DNA of 64,000 nucleotides, from contig CACOGA010000002.1 in the NCBI GenBank assembly GCA_902626585.1, forward strand, positions 105,446 to 169,445. Direction: 5' to 3'. Position numbers and translations under genes: made by a program. The stretch is from an uncultured Bacteroidota bacterium. GTDB lineage: Bacteria > Bacteroidota > Bacteroidia > Flavobacteriales > Flavobacteriaceae. Positions 38,196-48,446 of the stretch are shown one piece after another (position 1 is the stretch's first letter; every line of letters starts with the position of its first letter). Below the pieces are notes generated by a model. The model saw only the letters and a program-made list of their open reading frames with translations. It searched no databases and was not told the DNA's origin.

Positions 38196-41104
38196 AGAAG
38201 ATTCTTATTTTATTTGTTATTTCACTAAATTTTGCAAAGGCGGAATCCCAATCAGTTGAGCCGCTTTTTTCAAAAGATTTTATCAAACAAACAAAATGGG
38301 TTGATTCTATTTACAATAAATTATCCCTAGATGAGAAAATTGGACAACTATTTTTTGTTCAAGCTACTTCGAAAAAAAAGAATAATGCTGATAAGATAAT
38401 TAATGATATTAAAAATCATAAAATTGGTGGTCTAATCTTTTCAACAGGCCATCCTACAATACAAGCAAAACTTACAAATGAATTTCAAAAAAACTCTGAA
38501 ATACCGCTTTTGATAAGTATGGATGCTGAATGGGGTGTAGGAATGAGGCTAGATTCAGTTCCAAAATTCCCATGGAATATGAGTCTAGGCGCTATTTCTG
38601 ACGATAAACTGATTGAAAGTATCGGTGCAGAAATTGGAATTCAATTTAAAAGATTGGGTGTTCATATGAATTTTGCCCCCGTGATAGATATCAATACAAA
38701 TTCTAAAAATCCAATTATCGGCAATAGATCTTTCGGGGAAAGCAAAATAAATGTTTCTGATAAAGGAATTAGTTTCACCAAGGGATTACAATCAAAAAAT
38801 ATATTGGCGACTGCAAAACACTTCCCTGGACACGGAGATACCTCAAAAGACTCACATTTAACTCTTCCAACAATCAATTTTGATGCAAACAGAATAAAAG
38901 AAGTTGAGTTGTACCCTTTTAAAGAACTAATTAAAAATGGATTATCAGCTGTTATGGTTGCACATCTTAATGTCCCTTCATTAGAGAAAAAAAGTATGCT
39001 TCCATCAACTTTATCAAAAAATATAATTGAAGATCTTTTGATTAAACAGCTTGATTTTAATGGTTTAATAGTGACTGATGCTTTAGAGATGAAAGGTGTT
39101 TCTGAGTTTACTAAAAAGAATGTAGATTTAATGGCTTTTTTAGCAGGAAATGATATACTCTTAATGTCTTCTGATATTTCCAAAGGGGTAAAATCCATAA
39201 AAAAATCCTACAAAAAGGGAAGAATAACTGAAGAAAGACTCTCAAGATCAGTTAAAAAAATATTAAGAGCTAAGTACAAAGTCGGTTTGAATAGCTATAC
39301 CCCAACAGATGCGGGTAATCTTATAAAAAATCTTAATACTGAATCTACTAAAAATCTGATTCAAAACTCAATAGAAAGTATACCCGCCTTAGTGAAAAAT
39401 GATGACAACTTACTTCCGTTAAAACTAGATACAGAGAGGATATTAAATATACAATTTGGAAATGATGATGGATTTGTATTTAACGATTATTTAAATAAGT
39501 ATAGAACCATTAAATCTGTACATAATTCAAAAATCAATAGTAATGAGTTGAATAATATGTTGAATAGATACAATACATTGATAGTTAGTTTTCATATGAA
39601 ATCTAATACTCCATGGGAAAATATGAATAAGTCGTTTTCAAATAAAGAACTTGAAATGATTGAAATAATCGAAAAACATAAAAATAAAATATTAGTTTCT
39701 CTTACAACACCTTACATGCTTTCACAAATAGATCTTAAGTCTTATAAGTCTATAATAGTAGGTTTTCAAAATAACTCTGCATTTCAAAAAGTCACAGCTC
39801 AACAGATATTTGGAGCAAAGGATATAAAAGGTGTTTTACCTGTAACAATTTCAGAATCATTAAAATATAATGATGGAATAATGTTGGAAAAAATAAATAT
39901 TCTTAGTTATGCTAATCCTGAATCAGTTGGTGTTGATGTAAAAAACCTTAGTAAAATTGATTCAATTATCAACTATGCAATTAAAAATAAAATGACGCCT
40001 GGAGCACAAATTCTAATTGCAAAAAATTCTAAAATAATCTATGATAAATCCTTTGGTAAACTAAGATATAATGAGAATTCAAAGACTAATTCTGAAACAA
40101 TTTACGATTTAGCCTCATTAACTAAAATACTAGTTACTACTCCGATTATTATGAATCTTGTTGACAAAGGGGTAATTAATCTTGAAACAAGATTAAATAA
40201 AATTATCCCACGATATGTTAATTCAAATAAATCAGAGATTACAATTAAAGAGTTATTATCTGGGCATGCGGGCCTACAAGCTTGGATTCCTTTTTATAAA
40301 TTAACACTAGATGAAAAAAATGAACCCTCTGAAAAATACTACAGTTTAAAAAAAAATAACACCAATAGTGTTAGAGTTGCCCCCGATTTGTTTTTAAGAA
40401 ATGATTACATAGATACAATAAGAACTATAATTAAAGAGAGTGACTTGCTAAAAATCAAGTATAAATACAGTGACCTATCTTATTTAATAATACAAGAATT
40501 TATTGAAAATTATCACAAAAATAATCTTGACATAATTATTAATGACTTAATGTTTAAAAAATTAGGGATAAACCTAAACTTTAATCCCTACTTGAAATAT
40601 TCAACCAAGAATATTGCACCAACAGAGATTGATGAATATTTTAGATATAAAGAAATAAACGGATATGTTCATGATATGGCAGCAGCAATGTTTGGAGGAA
40701 TTTCTTCCCACGCTGGCCTATTTGGAAATACAATTAATGTTGCTAAAGTGATGCAAATGTATATTCAGGGAGGCAACTATGCTAATCAGCAAATTCTAAA
40801 TTCAGAAACTATTGATTTATTTAATAATTGTTATTATTGCGATGAAGACAATAGAAGAGGGGTGGGCTTTGATAAACCACAATTAGAAGAAGATGGACCC
40901 ACTTGTGGATGCGTTTCAATGAATAGTTTTGGTCATTCTGGATGGACGGGTACATTTGCATGGGCTGACCCTGATCAAGAAATTATTTACATATTTTTAT
41001 CAAACAGGTCTTATCCAAGCGGGGAAACAGCTGGTAAATCTAAACTTGTAAAAGAAAATATTAGAAGTAAAATTCAAGAGGTTATTTATGAATCTATCAA
41101 ATAG
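38192..41104 (+). CDS. GH3 (NagZ-like) hydrolase fused to a serine beta-lactamase-type domain
   Basis: A 970-residue exported protein (signal to about residue 18). The N-terminal GH3 domain has the NagZ-type His/Asp loop KHFPGHGDTSKDSHL and nucleophile Asp296 in LIVTDALEMKGV, consistent with beta-N-acetylglucosaminidase action on muropeptides. An alpha/beta part follows. From about residue 590 there is a class C beta-lactamase/DD-peptidase fold with Ser642-x-x-Lys645 (SLTK), a YSD triad-like motif and FGHSGWTGT. The fusion suggests joint sugar and peptide cleavage or esterase action on cell-wall material. A recurrent Bacteroidota fusion as far as I recall. Confidence 0.87.
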   Translation: MKKILILFVISLNFAKAESQSVEPLFSKDFIKQTKWVDSIYNKLSLDEKIGQLFFVQATSKKKNNADKIINDIKNHKIGGLIFSTGHPTIQAKLTNEFQKNSEIPLLISMDAEWGVGMRLDSVPKFPWNMSLGAISDDKLIESIGAEIGIQFKRLGVHMNFAPVIDINTNSKNPIIGNRSFGESKINVSDKGISFTKGLQSKNILATAKHFPGHGDTSKDSHLTLPTINFDANRIKEVELYPFKELIKNGLSAVMVAHLNVPSLEKKSMLPSTLSKNIIEDLLIKQLDFNGLIVTDALEMKGVSEFTKKNVDLMAFLAGNDILLMSSDISKGVKSIKKSYKKGRITEERLSRSVKKILRAKYKVGLNSYTPTDAGNLIKNLNTESTKNLIQNSIESIPALVKNDDNLLPLKLDTERILNIQFGNDDGFVFNDYLNKYRTIKSVHNSKINSNELNNMLNRYNTLIVSFHMKSNTPWENMNKSFSNKELEMIEIIEKHKNKILVSLTTPYMLSQIDLKSYKSIIVGFQNNSAFQKVTAQQIFGAKDIKGVLPVTISESLKYNDGIMLEKINILSYANPESVGVDVKNLSKIDSIINYAIKNKMTPGAQILIAKNSKIIYDKSFGKLRYNENSKTNSETIYDLASLTKILVTTPIIMNLVDKGVINLETRLNKIIPRYVNSNKSEITIKELLSGHAGLQAWIPFYKLTLDEKNEPSEKYYSLKKNNTNSVRVAPDLFLRNDYIDTIRTIIKESDLLKIKYKYSDLSYLIIQEFIENYHKNNLDIIINDLMFKKLGINLNFNPYLKYSTKNIAPTEIDEYFRYKEINGYVHDMAAAMFGGISSHAGLFGNTINVAKVMQMYIQGGNYANQQILNSETIDLFNNCYYCDEDNRRGVGFDKPQLEEDGPTCGCVSMNSFGHSGWTGTFAWADPDQEIIYIFLSNRSYPSGETAGKSKLVKENIRSKIQEVIYESIK

Positions 41105-41111
41105 TTAATAT

Positions 41112-42221
41112 ATGATAATAGGAATAGTTTGTTATCCTACGTTCGGGGGAAGTGGTGTTTTGGCAACAGAATTAGGAATTGAGTTATCCAAAAAGGGATA
41201 TGAAATCCATTTTATTACATACAATCAGCCAGTAAAGCTTGAACTTTATAGTAACAAGGTGCATTTTCATGAAGTTGATGTTCCAAATTACCCTCTATTT
41301 CATTATCCACCCTATGAGCTCGCCTTGTCCTCCAGGCTTGTGGAAATGGTTAAAAAATATAAAATCGACATACTTCATGTTCATTATGCAATTCCTCACG
41401 CATATGCTGCCTTAATGGCCAAGCAAATGCTTAAAGAAAGTAATATTAATATTCCTGTTGTTACTACATTACATGGAACTGACATTACATTGGTTGGAAG
41501 CAACCCGTCCTATAAAACTGCAGTTGAGTTTAGTATTAATAATTCTGATTATGTTACAGCTGTTTCTAAAAGCCTTAAAAGTGATACTTTATCACTTTTT
41601 AACATAAATAAATCAATAGAAGTAATACCAAACTTTGTAAATCTAGATAAGTATCATCGAAAGACTGCGAATAATAACTTACTTAATAAAAACAATAAAA
41701 TAATAACACACGTAAGTAATTTTAGAAAAGTTAAAAGGATTCTAGATGTTCTTGAGATTTTTAATGGTATTCAAAGACAAATACCTTCAAAATTATTAAT
41801 GATTGGAGATGGTCCAGAAAAAAATAAAGCTGAAAAAAAAGCAAAAAAATTAGGGATTAAGGATAAAGTTATATTTTTTGGAAAAAGTAATGAAACTAAT
41901 AAAATTTTATCCTTTACCGATTTATTTCTTCTTCCCTCAGAAATAGAGAGTTTTGGGTTGTCTGCTCTTGAGGCAATGGCAGCCAATGTCCCTGTGATAT
42001 CATCAAATACTGGAGGAATCCCTGAGGTTAATATTGATAATTTTTCAGGTTTATTAAGTGACATTGGAGATATAGATAAGATGATAAATGATTCTGTCAT
42101 GATATTATCAGATGATAATATCATGAATAAATTTAAAGTGAATGCCAGAAAGAGAGCAGAGAATTTTGATATACATAAAATTGTTCCTCAATATGAAAAA
42201 GTGTACAAAAGTTTAAGTTAA
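41112..42221 (+). CDS. bshA: N-acetyl-alpha-D-glucosaminyl L-malate synthase BshA
   Basis: BshA is a GT4 glycosyltransferase that joins GlcNAc from UDP-GlcNAc to L-malate, the first step of bacillithiol synthesis. The 369 residues match the family: IVCYPTFGGSGVLATELG at the start, VPNYPLFHYPPYELAL, HVHYAIPHAYAA, TTLHGTDITLVG, and the EX7E region LPSEIESFGLSALEAMA. bshB and bshC are not in the window. It lies 7 nt behind the GH3 fusion gene, probably in the same transcript. Confidence 0.93.
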   Translation: MIIGIVCYPTFGGSGVLATELGIELSKKGYEIHFITYNQPVKLELYSNKVHFHEVDVPNYPLFHYPPYELALSSRLVEMVKKYKIDILHVHYAIPHAYAALMAKQMLKESNINIPVVTTLHGTDITLVGSNPSYKTAVEFSINNSDYVTAVSKSLKSDTLSLFNINKSIEVIPNFVNLDKYHRKTANNNLLNKNNKIITHVSNFRKVKRILDVLEIFNGIQRQIPSKLLMIGDGPEKNKAEKKAKKLGIKDKVIFFGKSNETNKILSFTDLFLLPSEIESFGLSALEAMAANVPVISSNTGGIPEVNIDNFSGLLSDIGDIDKMINDSVMILSDDNIMNKFKVNARKRAENFDIHKIVPQYEKVYKSLS

Positions 42222-42229
42222 TAAAGAAT

Positions 42230-43645
42230 ATGAAAAGAAAAGATTTTTTAAAATTAAGTTCAGCATCTGCTATGCTTTTTGGGTTAAAATCCCATGGAAT
42301 TGGACTATCTGATTCCCAAAAAAAATATGATTATTTAGAAAATGATTCGCAATATATGGGAGACTTTGCAGCCCCAAAAATAAACAAGGTTAGAGTTGCT
42401 TTTATAGGAGTTGGGGCTAGAGGTTCGGGACATGCCAAACAAATCGCGGCAATTGAAGGCACTGAGGTTGTTGGAATATGTGATCTCTACGAAGATTTAG
42501 CTGAAAAATCATCCTATATCTGCCAAGAGATTGGAAATGGTAAAAGACATAAGAATATAGCCATATACTCTGGATCCGATAATAAATGGAGGGGTATGCT
42601 TAATGATATAAAACCCGATGCAGTATTTATTTCAACCAATTGGGATAATCATGCTCCAATGGCAATAGAAACTATGAAAAGTGGGGCTCATGCATTTGTT
42701 GAAGTTCCAATGGCAACTACCATCAAAGATTTGTGGGACATAGTTAATACTTCTGAAAAAACAAGAAAGCACTGCATGATGATGGAAAATGTAAATTATG
42801 GAAGAGATGAGCTTATGTACCTTAATATGTGTAGAAAGGGAGTTATTGGAGAGTTCCTGCATGCTGAGGCAGCCTATATTCACGAGCTTAGATTTCAAAT
42901 GAAAGAAGAAAATAGAGGTACTGGTTCATGGAGAACCCATCATTATGCAAAAAGTAAAGGAAATTTATACCCTACCCACGGACTTGGACCTGTAGCTCAA
43001 TATATGAACTTAGCAAGAGGTGATGATAATTTCAATTCGCTTGTATCTTATTCTACCCCTGCATTGGGTAGAAAACTATATGCTGAAAAAAATTACGATT
43101 CTCAGCATAAATGGAATAAATTAAATTATTCAAACGGTGACATGAATACTTCACTTATAAAAACAAACTTGGGTAGGACTATAATGATTCAATGGGATGA
43201 GACTAGTCCAAGGCCATACACTAGACATAATTTAATTCAAGGTACAAAAGGGGTTTTAGCTGGCTTTCCAACAAGAGTGGCTCTTGAAAATGGGGTTGAA
43301 GGAATCACAAAAGATCATCATTCCTGGGTACAAGGAAAGAATTTGAAAAAATTATATGAAAAATACGATCATCCGTTAAATAAACGTCTCGAATTGCTCA
43401 TAGAAAAAATGGGAGGTAGGAATCACGTTGGCCATGGTGGGATGGATTTTGTAATGAGATATAGAATAATTGAATGCTTAAGAAAGGGTGAACCTCTTGA
43501 TCAAAATGTATATGAAGGTTGTTTTTGGAGTGCTGTTACCCCTTTGAGTGCTAATTCAATAGCAAATAATGGAGAACCTCAAGAATTTCCTGATTTCACT
43601 AGGGGTAATTGGAAAAAAACAAAAGCTTTAAAAATAATCAGTTAA
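42230..43645 (+). CDS. Gfo/Idh/MocA family protein, GH109-like
   Basis: A 471-residue exported NAD(H)-binding protein. The N-terminus (MKRKDFLKLSSASAMLFG) resembles a Tat signal but lacks a true RR pair. The Rossmann motif AFIGVGARGSGHAKQI is near residue 52, followed by NWDNHAPMA, GAHAFVEVPMA, and the YPTHGLGPVAQYMNLARGD region. This is the pattern of GH109, a family whose known members are alpha-N-acetylgalactosaminidases using a bound NAD. The gene is 8 nt after bshA and ends 2 nt from the convergent dld stop. Substrate here is not proven. Confidence 0.85.
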   Translation: MKRKDFLKLSSASAMLFGLKSHGIGLSDSQKKYDYLENDSQYMGDFAAPKINKVRVAFIGVGARGSGHAKQIAAIEGTEVVGICDLYEDLAEKSSYICQEIGNGKRHKNIAIYSGSDNKWRGMLNDIKPDAVFISTNWDNHAPMAIETMKSGAHAFVEVPMATTIKDLWDIVNTSEKTRKHCMMMENVNYGRDELMYLNMCRKGVIGEFLHAEAAYIHELRFQMKEENRGTGSWRTHHYAKSKGNLYPTHGLGPVAQYMNLARGDDNFNSLVSYSTPALGRKLYAEKNYDSQHKWNKLNYSNGDMNTSLIKTNLGRTIMIQWDETSPRPYTRHNLIQGTKGVLAGFPTRVALENGVEGITKDHHSWVQGKNLKKLYEKYDHPLNKRLELLIEKMGGRNHVGHGGMDFVMRYRIIECLRKGEPLDQNVYEGCFWSAVTPLSANSIANNGEPQEFPDFTRGNWKKTKALKIIS

Positions 43646-43647
43646 AA

Positions 43648-45339
43648 CTATTTCCAGTTTTTAAGCTTACTTGACATGCCTATTCCAGGGTTAAAAGTAT
43701 TTGTTGGATCTAGTGACCGATAAAAATTTAATAAATTAGGTTTTGCCTTATATTCATGTCCAAAATTATGCTCTGCTGGATACTGTGCACCTCTTTTATT
43801 ATACATTTCAAGCATTTGTTCTTTTAGTTTTTTTGCGTTAACACCTTTTTTTAAAATATAATTTTGATGTTGAACATGGCAAAAAAGATGACCATAGTGA
43901 AAATTCGCGTGAATTTTTTCATTGATATCTTTTGGTAATTTTTCAAACCACTGTTTTTCATTTCTTGGGATTGCAACATCTAAAGAAATCATTTCACCGA
44001 CCTCACTACTTTTTAGATTATAATATCTCCCCACAGCACTTGCAGAAACAAATCTGTGTAAGGATGCTTTACGGCCTTCTTTTTTGTTGCATTCAAAAAA
44101 ATCACCCTCATTTTCTTTGAAAAATTTATCATAATATTCTCTAGCCTCATCAATACCTTCATCAGACATTTCAACTATCCAATGATATTCAAACCTATTT
44201 CTAAACTGCTCCATTCTCTTTGGAAGATGATTTGGAAATAGTGAGCTTAAAAATTGCATCAATCTATCAGAAAACTTATCGGGAAGAAATTTTACTTTAT
44301 TTGCGATTATATCAACTCTTCTTTTCAATTCAAACAATGTTGGTAAAAATTTGGTGCCTAGTTTTTCAATTACAATAAAATTATCCTTGCTATATTTTTT
44401 TGCTGCATCATAACAATCCCGATGCAAATAATCACCAAGAGTAGGTAGATTATCAAATTTTGATAGCATATCCCTTCTTATTTTCCAAAATACATCAGGA
44501 TTATTAGTTCCTAAATAAAAGACTTTATTTTTTTGCGCTTTTGGATAAGTATCTAATCTTAGTGCAAAAACTACAACCTTTCCAGAACTTCCAGAGGCTC
44601 CATAAAGTAATCTTTTATCTGAATTATATCGAGCTGGTGTATTTTCGTCAATACCTCTAACTATTTTAGAATATTTGTCATCTGATGCAAGTTTTTCATT
44701 GTGAATTATATCCTCCTTATTAAAATTCCCGTTTTGCAAGTTGTTCAATATAGTTTCAGGGTCTTTTCCTAAATTAATCCCAAGTTCATTGATTAACTCA
44801 AGTTTTCCTTGTTTATTTAGCCTGGCATATAAAGCTAATTCAGTGTAGGCCGGACCTCTTTTAACAAGTGAGCCACCAGAATTATTACAAACACCTCCTA
44901 CTATTGATGCACCAATTGAAGTTGAACCAATCACAGAATGTGGTTCTCTGTTAAATGGTTTCAATTTATTTTCTAAGTCGTATAAGGTGCTTCCAGCATG
45001 AGCTATAATTTGTTTAGCATTATTAATAAGCTGAATATCATTTATACGTAATGTATTAATAATCACAATTGGCCTATCATAATCGTTTCCATATGGTGTA
45101 GATCCACCGGTCAATCCGGTGTTGGCTGCCTGCATTATTACTATAAAATCCTGCGAGATACAGATTTTTAAAACTCTCCATAGTTCAATGAAATTGGCAG
45201 GTTTTAAAACAGCCAGAGCATCACCACTTCCATATCTCCATCCATTTACAAAGGGCTCTTTATGCCATTTTTCAGTGATAACAAACTTACGGCCAATAGC
45301 CAATGTAAGATCGTCAAGAACTGTTGAATAATTTTTCAT
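43648..45339 (-). CDS. dld: Quinone-dependent D-lactate dehydrogenase
   Basis: Dld oxidises D-lactate to pyruvate and feeds electrons to quinones at the inner membrane. The 563-residue protein has the FAD-binding (type 4) N-terminal region with MQAANTGLTGGSTPYGND, the SVIGSTSIGASIVGGVCNNSGG segment, and a C-terminal membrane-association domain with HANFHYGHLFCHVQHQNY and YPAEHNFGHEY. Length agrees with the Escherichia coli enzyme type. It is a single gene between GH109 and the divergent aroC. Confidence 0.92.
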   Translation of the reverse strand: MKNYSTVLDDLTLAIGRKFVITEKWHKEPFVNGWRYGSGDALAVLKPANFIELWRVLKICISQDFIVIMQAANTGLTGGSTPYGNDYDRPIVIINTLRINDIQLINNAKQIIAHAGSTLYDLENKLKPFNREPHSVIGSTSIGASIVGGVCNNSGGSLVKRGPAYTELALYARLNKQGKLELINELGINLGKDPETILNNLQNGNFNKEDIIHNEKLASDDKYSKIVRGIDENTPARYNSDKRLLYGASGSSGKVVVFALRLDTYPKAQKNKVFYLGTNNPDVFWKIRRDMLSKFDNLPTLGDYLHRDCYDAAKKYSKDNFIVIEKLGTKFLPTLFELKRRVDIIANKVKFLPDKFSDRLMQFLSSLFPNHLPKRMEQFRNRFEYHWIVEMSDEGIDEAREYYDKFFKENEGDFFECNKKEGRKASLHRFVSASAVGRYYNLKSSEVGEMISLDVAIPRNEKQWFEKLPKDINEKIHANFHYGHLFCHVQHQNYILKKGVNAKKLKEQMLEMYNKRGAQYPAEHNFGHEYKAKPNLLNFYRSLDPTNTFNPGIGMSSKLKNWK

Positions 45340-45448
45340 GTAAAATAGATAGTAATACTATATAAATTTATAGCCAATTTTTTAAATATTATCAATAATT
45401 TTTAGAAGTTATTAATAAACTATATTTTTAACAATTGATTTAAATTTT

Positions 45449-46510
45449 ATGAATAATTCATTTGGAAATATTTTTAGGTTGACAACATTTGGAGAATCTC
45501 ATGGAAAAGCTATTGGTGGCATAATTGATGGTTGTCCTGCTGGACATCTAATTGATTTTGATCATATTACTTATGAAATGCAAAGAAGAAAACCTGGTCA
45601 ATCTAAAATTGTTACTCAAAGAAAAGAGGATGACTCAGTTGAATTTATTTCTGGAATTTTCAAAGGTAAAACAACAGGTACTCCGATTGGCTTTTTAATA
45701 AAAAATAAAGATCAAAAAAGTGAAGACTACGATCATCTGAAGGATTCATTTAGGCCTAGCCACGCAGATTTTGTTTACGAAAAAAAATATGGTTTCAGAG
45801 ATTACAGGGGAGGTGGTAGAAGTTCTGCTAGAGAAACAGCTTGTAGAGTTGTTGCTGGTGCTATCGCAAAACAACTACTTAACAAAATAGATATATATGC
45901 TTATACTTCCTCAATTGGTAATATAGCTTTAGATGATGATTATATTGTTGATAATCATAAGAACATTGAGAAAAGTATAGTTAGATGTCCAGATAATACC
46001 ATTTCTGACAAAATGATTAATGAAATAAAAAATGCCAGAAAAAATGGTGACACCTTAGGAGGTATTGTAAAATGTATTATTAAAAATGTACCTGCAGGTT
46101 TGGGTGAGCCTGTTTTTAACAAACTTCATTCAGAGTTAGGCAGAGCAATGCTATCAATTAATGCGGTTAAAGGTTTTGAATTTGGTAGCGGATTTAATGG
46201 AACTAAAATGAAAGGCTCTGAACACAATGATATTTTAAAAAATGATGAAAAAACTATTACCAATCACTCCGGCGGTATTCAAGGAGGCATAAGTAATGGT
46301 ATGGATATTTATTTTAATGTAGCATTTAAACCGGTTGCAACTTTGATGAAAGATCAGCTGACAATAGACTCAAAAGGAAGAGAATCTATAGTTAAAGGTA
46401 AGGGGCGACACGATCCATGTGTTGTGCCAAGAGCTATTCCAATCGTTGAAGCTATGGCTGCCTTGGTTATACTTGATTATTATCTAATTAATAAAACAAA
46501 AAATTTATGA
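45449..46510 (+). CDS. aroC: Chorismate synthase
   Basis: AroC makes chorismate from EPSP, the last step of the shikimate pathway, with reduced FMN. All motifs are there: [19 protein letters not shown] at the start, [30 protein letters not shown], and the C-terminal [19 protein letters not shown]. Length (353) is standard. Upstream, TATATTTT at 45421 is one base off the -7 consensus. The stop overlaps the next gene by 4 nt. Confidence 0.96.
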   Translation: MNNSFGNIFRLTTFGESHGKAIGGIIDGCPAGHLIDFDHITYEMQRRKPGQSKIVTQRKEDDSVEFISGIFKGKTTGTPIGFLIKNKDQKSEDYDHLKDSFRPSHADFVYEKKYGFRDYRGGGRSSARETACRVVAGAIAKQLLNKIDIYAYTSSIGNIALDDDYIVDNHKNIEKSIVRCPDNTISDKMINEIKNARKNGDTLGGIVKCIIKNVPAGLGEPVFNKLHSELGRAMLSINAVKGFEFGSGFNGTKMKGSEHNDILKNDEKTITNHSGGIQGGISNGMDIYFNVAFKPVATLMKDQLTIDSKGRESIVKGKGRHDPCVVPRAIPIVEAMAALVILDYYLINKTKNL

Positions 46511-47775
46511 ACTTAAAAAAACTACCACTACACTGGAAAATCATCATAGGTATGGTTTTAGGGGTTTTATTCGGTTTTTTAATGTCAAACTATGGTCAGT
46601 TTGGTAAAGACATTATTTCTGACTGGATTAAACCATTTGGCACAATCTTTATTAATGCATTGAAACTTATTGCAATACCATTGATTTTAGCATCTCTAAT
46701 TAAGGGTATTTCTGATTTAAAGGATATTTCAAAATTGTCAAAAATGGGTGGAATAACCATAACCACTTATTTAATAACAACAGTTATTGCGGTGAGTGTT
46801 GGCTTGGGGGTAGTAAATATTATTAAACCTGGAAATTCAATTTCAGAGGATACAAGAATTGAATTATTAAATGCTTATGAGGATGATGCAGATAAAAAAA
46901 GAGAGGCTGCTGCTGAAACAAAAAAATCTGGCCCTCTTCAACCAATAATAGATATAGTGCCTTCAAATATTATAAATGCTGCAACAGATAATAAAAATAT
47001 GCTTCAAATCATCTTTTTCTCAATTATGTTTGGTATTTCCATGATTCTTATCCCAGAAAAAAAGTCTAAACCAATGAAGGATTTTTTTGATTCGCTTAAC
47101 GAAGTAATATTAAAAATAATTGATCTTATTATGAGTTTTGCTCCTTACGGAGTTTTTGCATTATTAGCTACACTAATTGTTGAAGCACCCAAATTGGATT
47201 TATTAAAGAGCTTATTACTTTACTCTATGACATTAATCATTGGCTTATTTTCACTTATTTTAATATATACTATTGCAGTGAAGTTAATATTAAACAAAAG
47301 CCCTAATTTTTTCTTTAAAGGAATTTTACCAGCCCAGTTAGTAGCTTTCTCAACTAGTTCTAGTGCTGCTACACTACCTGTAACCATGGATAGGGTTCAT
47401 AACAACCTTAATGTTAAAAAGGAAGTCTCAAGCTTTGTTTTACCAATTGGAGCCACTATAAATATGGATGGAACTGCAGTTTATCAAGCAATAGCAGCGG
47501 TATTTATTGCACAGACCTTTGGACTAGATTTATCAATTACAGCTCAACTTGGAATTATAGTAACAGCCACATTAGCATCAATTGGAGCTGCTGCTGTACC
47601 AAGTGCGGGAATAATTGTACTGGTTATTGTATTAGCTCAAGCGGGAATACCAGAAGCCGGACTAGCCCTAATATTTGCTGTCGATAGACCTTTGGATATG
47701 TGTAGAACAGTTGTGAACATTACTGGTGATGCAACAGTATCAATGTTAGTTGATAAAATTGTCTCGAAAAAATGA
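46507..47775 (+). CDS. Dicarboxylate/amino acid:cation symporter (DAACS family)
   Basis: Secondary transporter for acidic amino acids or C4-dicarboxylates, driven by sodium or proton gradients. The 422 residues include about eight TM helices and two hairpins; signature segments are [39 protein letters not shown] and the end [20 protein letters not shown] hydrophilic insert (about 115-145, rich in Asp/Lys/Glu) lies between helices 3 and 4. It overlaps aroC and ung by 4 nt each, giving a tightly coupled three-gene operon with no obvious shared pathway. Confidence 0.92.
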   Translation: MNLKKLPLHWKIIIGMVLGVLFGFLMSNYGQFGKDIISDWIKPFGTIFINALKLIAIPLILASLIKGISDLKDISKLSKMGGITITTYLITTVIAVSVGLGVVNIIKPGNSISEDTRIELLNAYEDDADKKREAAAETKKSGPLQPIIDIVPSNIINAATDNKNMLQIIFFSIMFGISMILIPEKKSKPMKDFFDSLNEVILKIIDLIMSFAPYGVFALLATLIVEAPKLDLLKSLLLYSMTLIIGLFSLILIYTIAVKLILNKSPNFFFKGILPAQLVAFSTSSSAATLPVTMDRVHNNLNVKKEVSSFVLPIGATINMDGTAVYQAIAAVFIAQTFGLDLSITAQLGIIVTATLASIGAAAVPSAGIIVLVIVLAQAGIPEAGLALIFAVDRPLDMCRTVVNITGDATVSMLVDKIVSKK

Positions 47776-48440
47776 ATGTTAAATTAGATGATTCATGGAA
47801 AAAGCATCTAAATGATCATATAAATTCTGTGGGTTTTAAAAATCTAGTTGATTTTGTAAAAAACGAGTATAAAAATAATATCTGCTACCCAAAAGGAAGT
47901 ATGATTTTTTCTGCACTAAATAATTGTAAGTTTGATGATGTTAAATTAGTGATTTTGGGCCAAGACCCATATCACAATCCTAATCAGGCAAATGGCCTAG
48001 CATTTTCAGTTCCAGAAAAAACAAATCATCCTCCTTCTTTAATCAATATTTTTAAGGAAATTGAGCAAGATTTAGATGTTAGATACCCTTTAAATGGAGA
48101 CTTAATGTACTGGGTAAAACAAGGAGTTTTATTATTAAACTCGACTTTAACAGTTAGAAAAAACCAACCTGGTAGTCATCAAAATATGGGTTGGGAGAAT
48201 TTCACAAATGAGATTATCAATTTGATTTCTGTCAAAAAAAACAATGTTGTATTCTTTTTATGGGGGAGTTATGCAAAGAAAAAAAGTAATTTAATTGATC
48301 ATAATAAACATCTTGTATTGAGCTCAGGTCATCCATCACCACTAAGCGCAAATAGAGGTTACTGGTTTGGAAATAATCATTTTAGCAAGGCAAATAAATA
48401 TTTTAAAGAAAATAATATCAAAGAGATTAAATGGGTGTGA
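47772..48440 (+). CDS. ung: Uracil-DNA glycosylase
   Basis: Ung removes uracil from DNA to start base excision repair. The 222 residues carry the water-activating loop GQDPYHNP with Asp65, AFSVPEKTNHPPSL, LLLNSTLTVR and the Leu-loop HPSPLSANRG with the catalytic His. Family 1 assignment is clear. The start overlaps the symporter stop (ATGA). It ends 6 nt from the convergent phosphorylase gene. Confidence 0.96.
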   Translation: MNVKLDDSWKKHLNDHINSVGFKNLVDFVKNEYKNNICYPKGSMIFSALNNCKFDDVKLVILGQDPYHNPNQANGLAFSVPEKTNHPPSLINIFKEIEQDLDVRYPLNGDLMYWVKQGVLLLNSTLTVRKNQPGSHQNMGWENFTNEIINLISVKKNNVVFFLWGSYAKKKSNLIDHNKHLVLSSGHPSPLSANRGYWFGNNHFSKANKYFKENNIKEIKWV

Positions 48441-48446
48441 TTATAA

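Noticed and set aside
38662..39198. Minus-strand frame of 178 codons inside the GH3 fusion gene
   Set aside because: It lies fully within a conserved GH3 domain on the other strand and has no recognisable motif.
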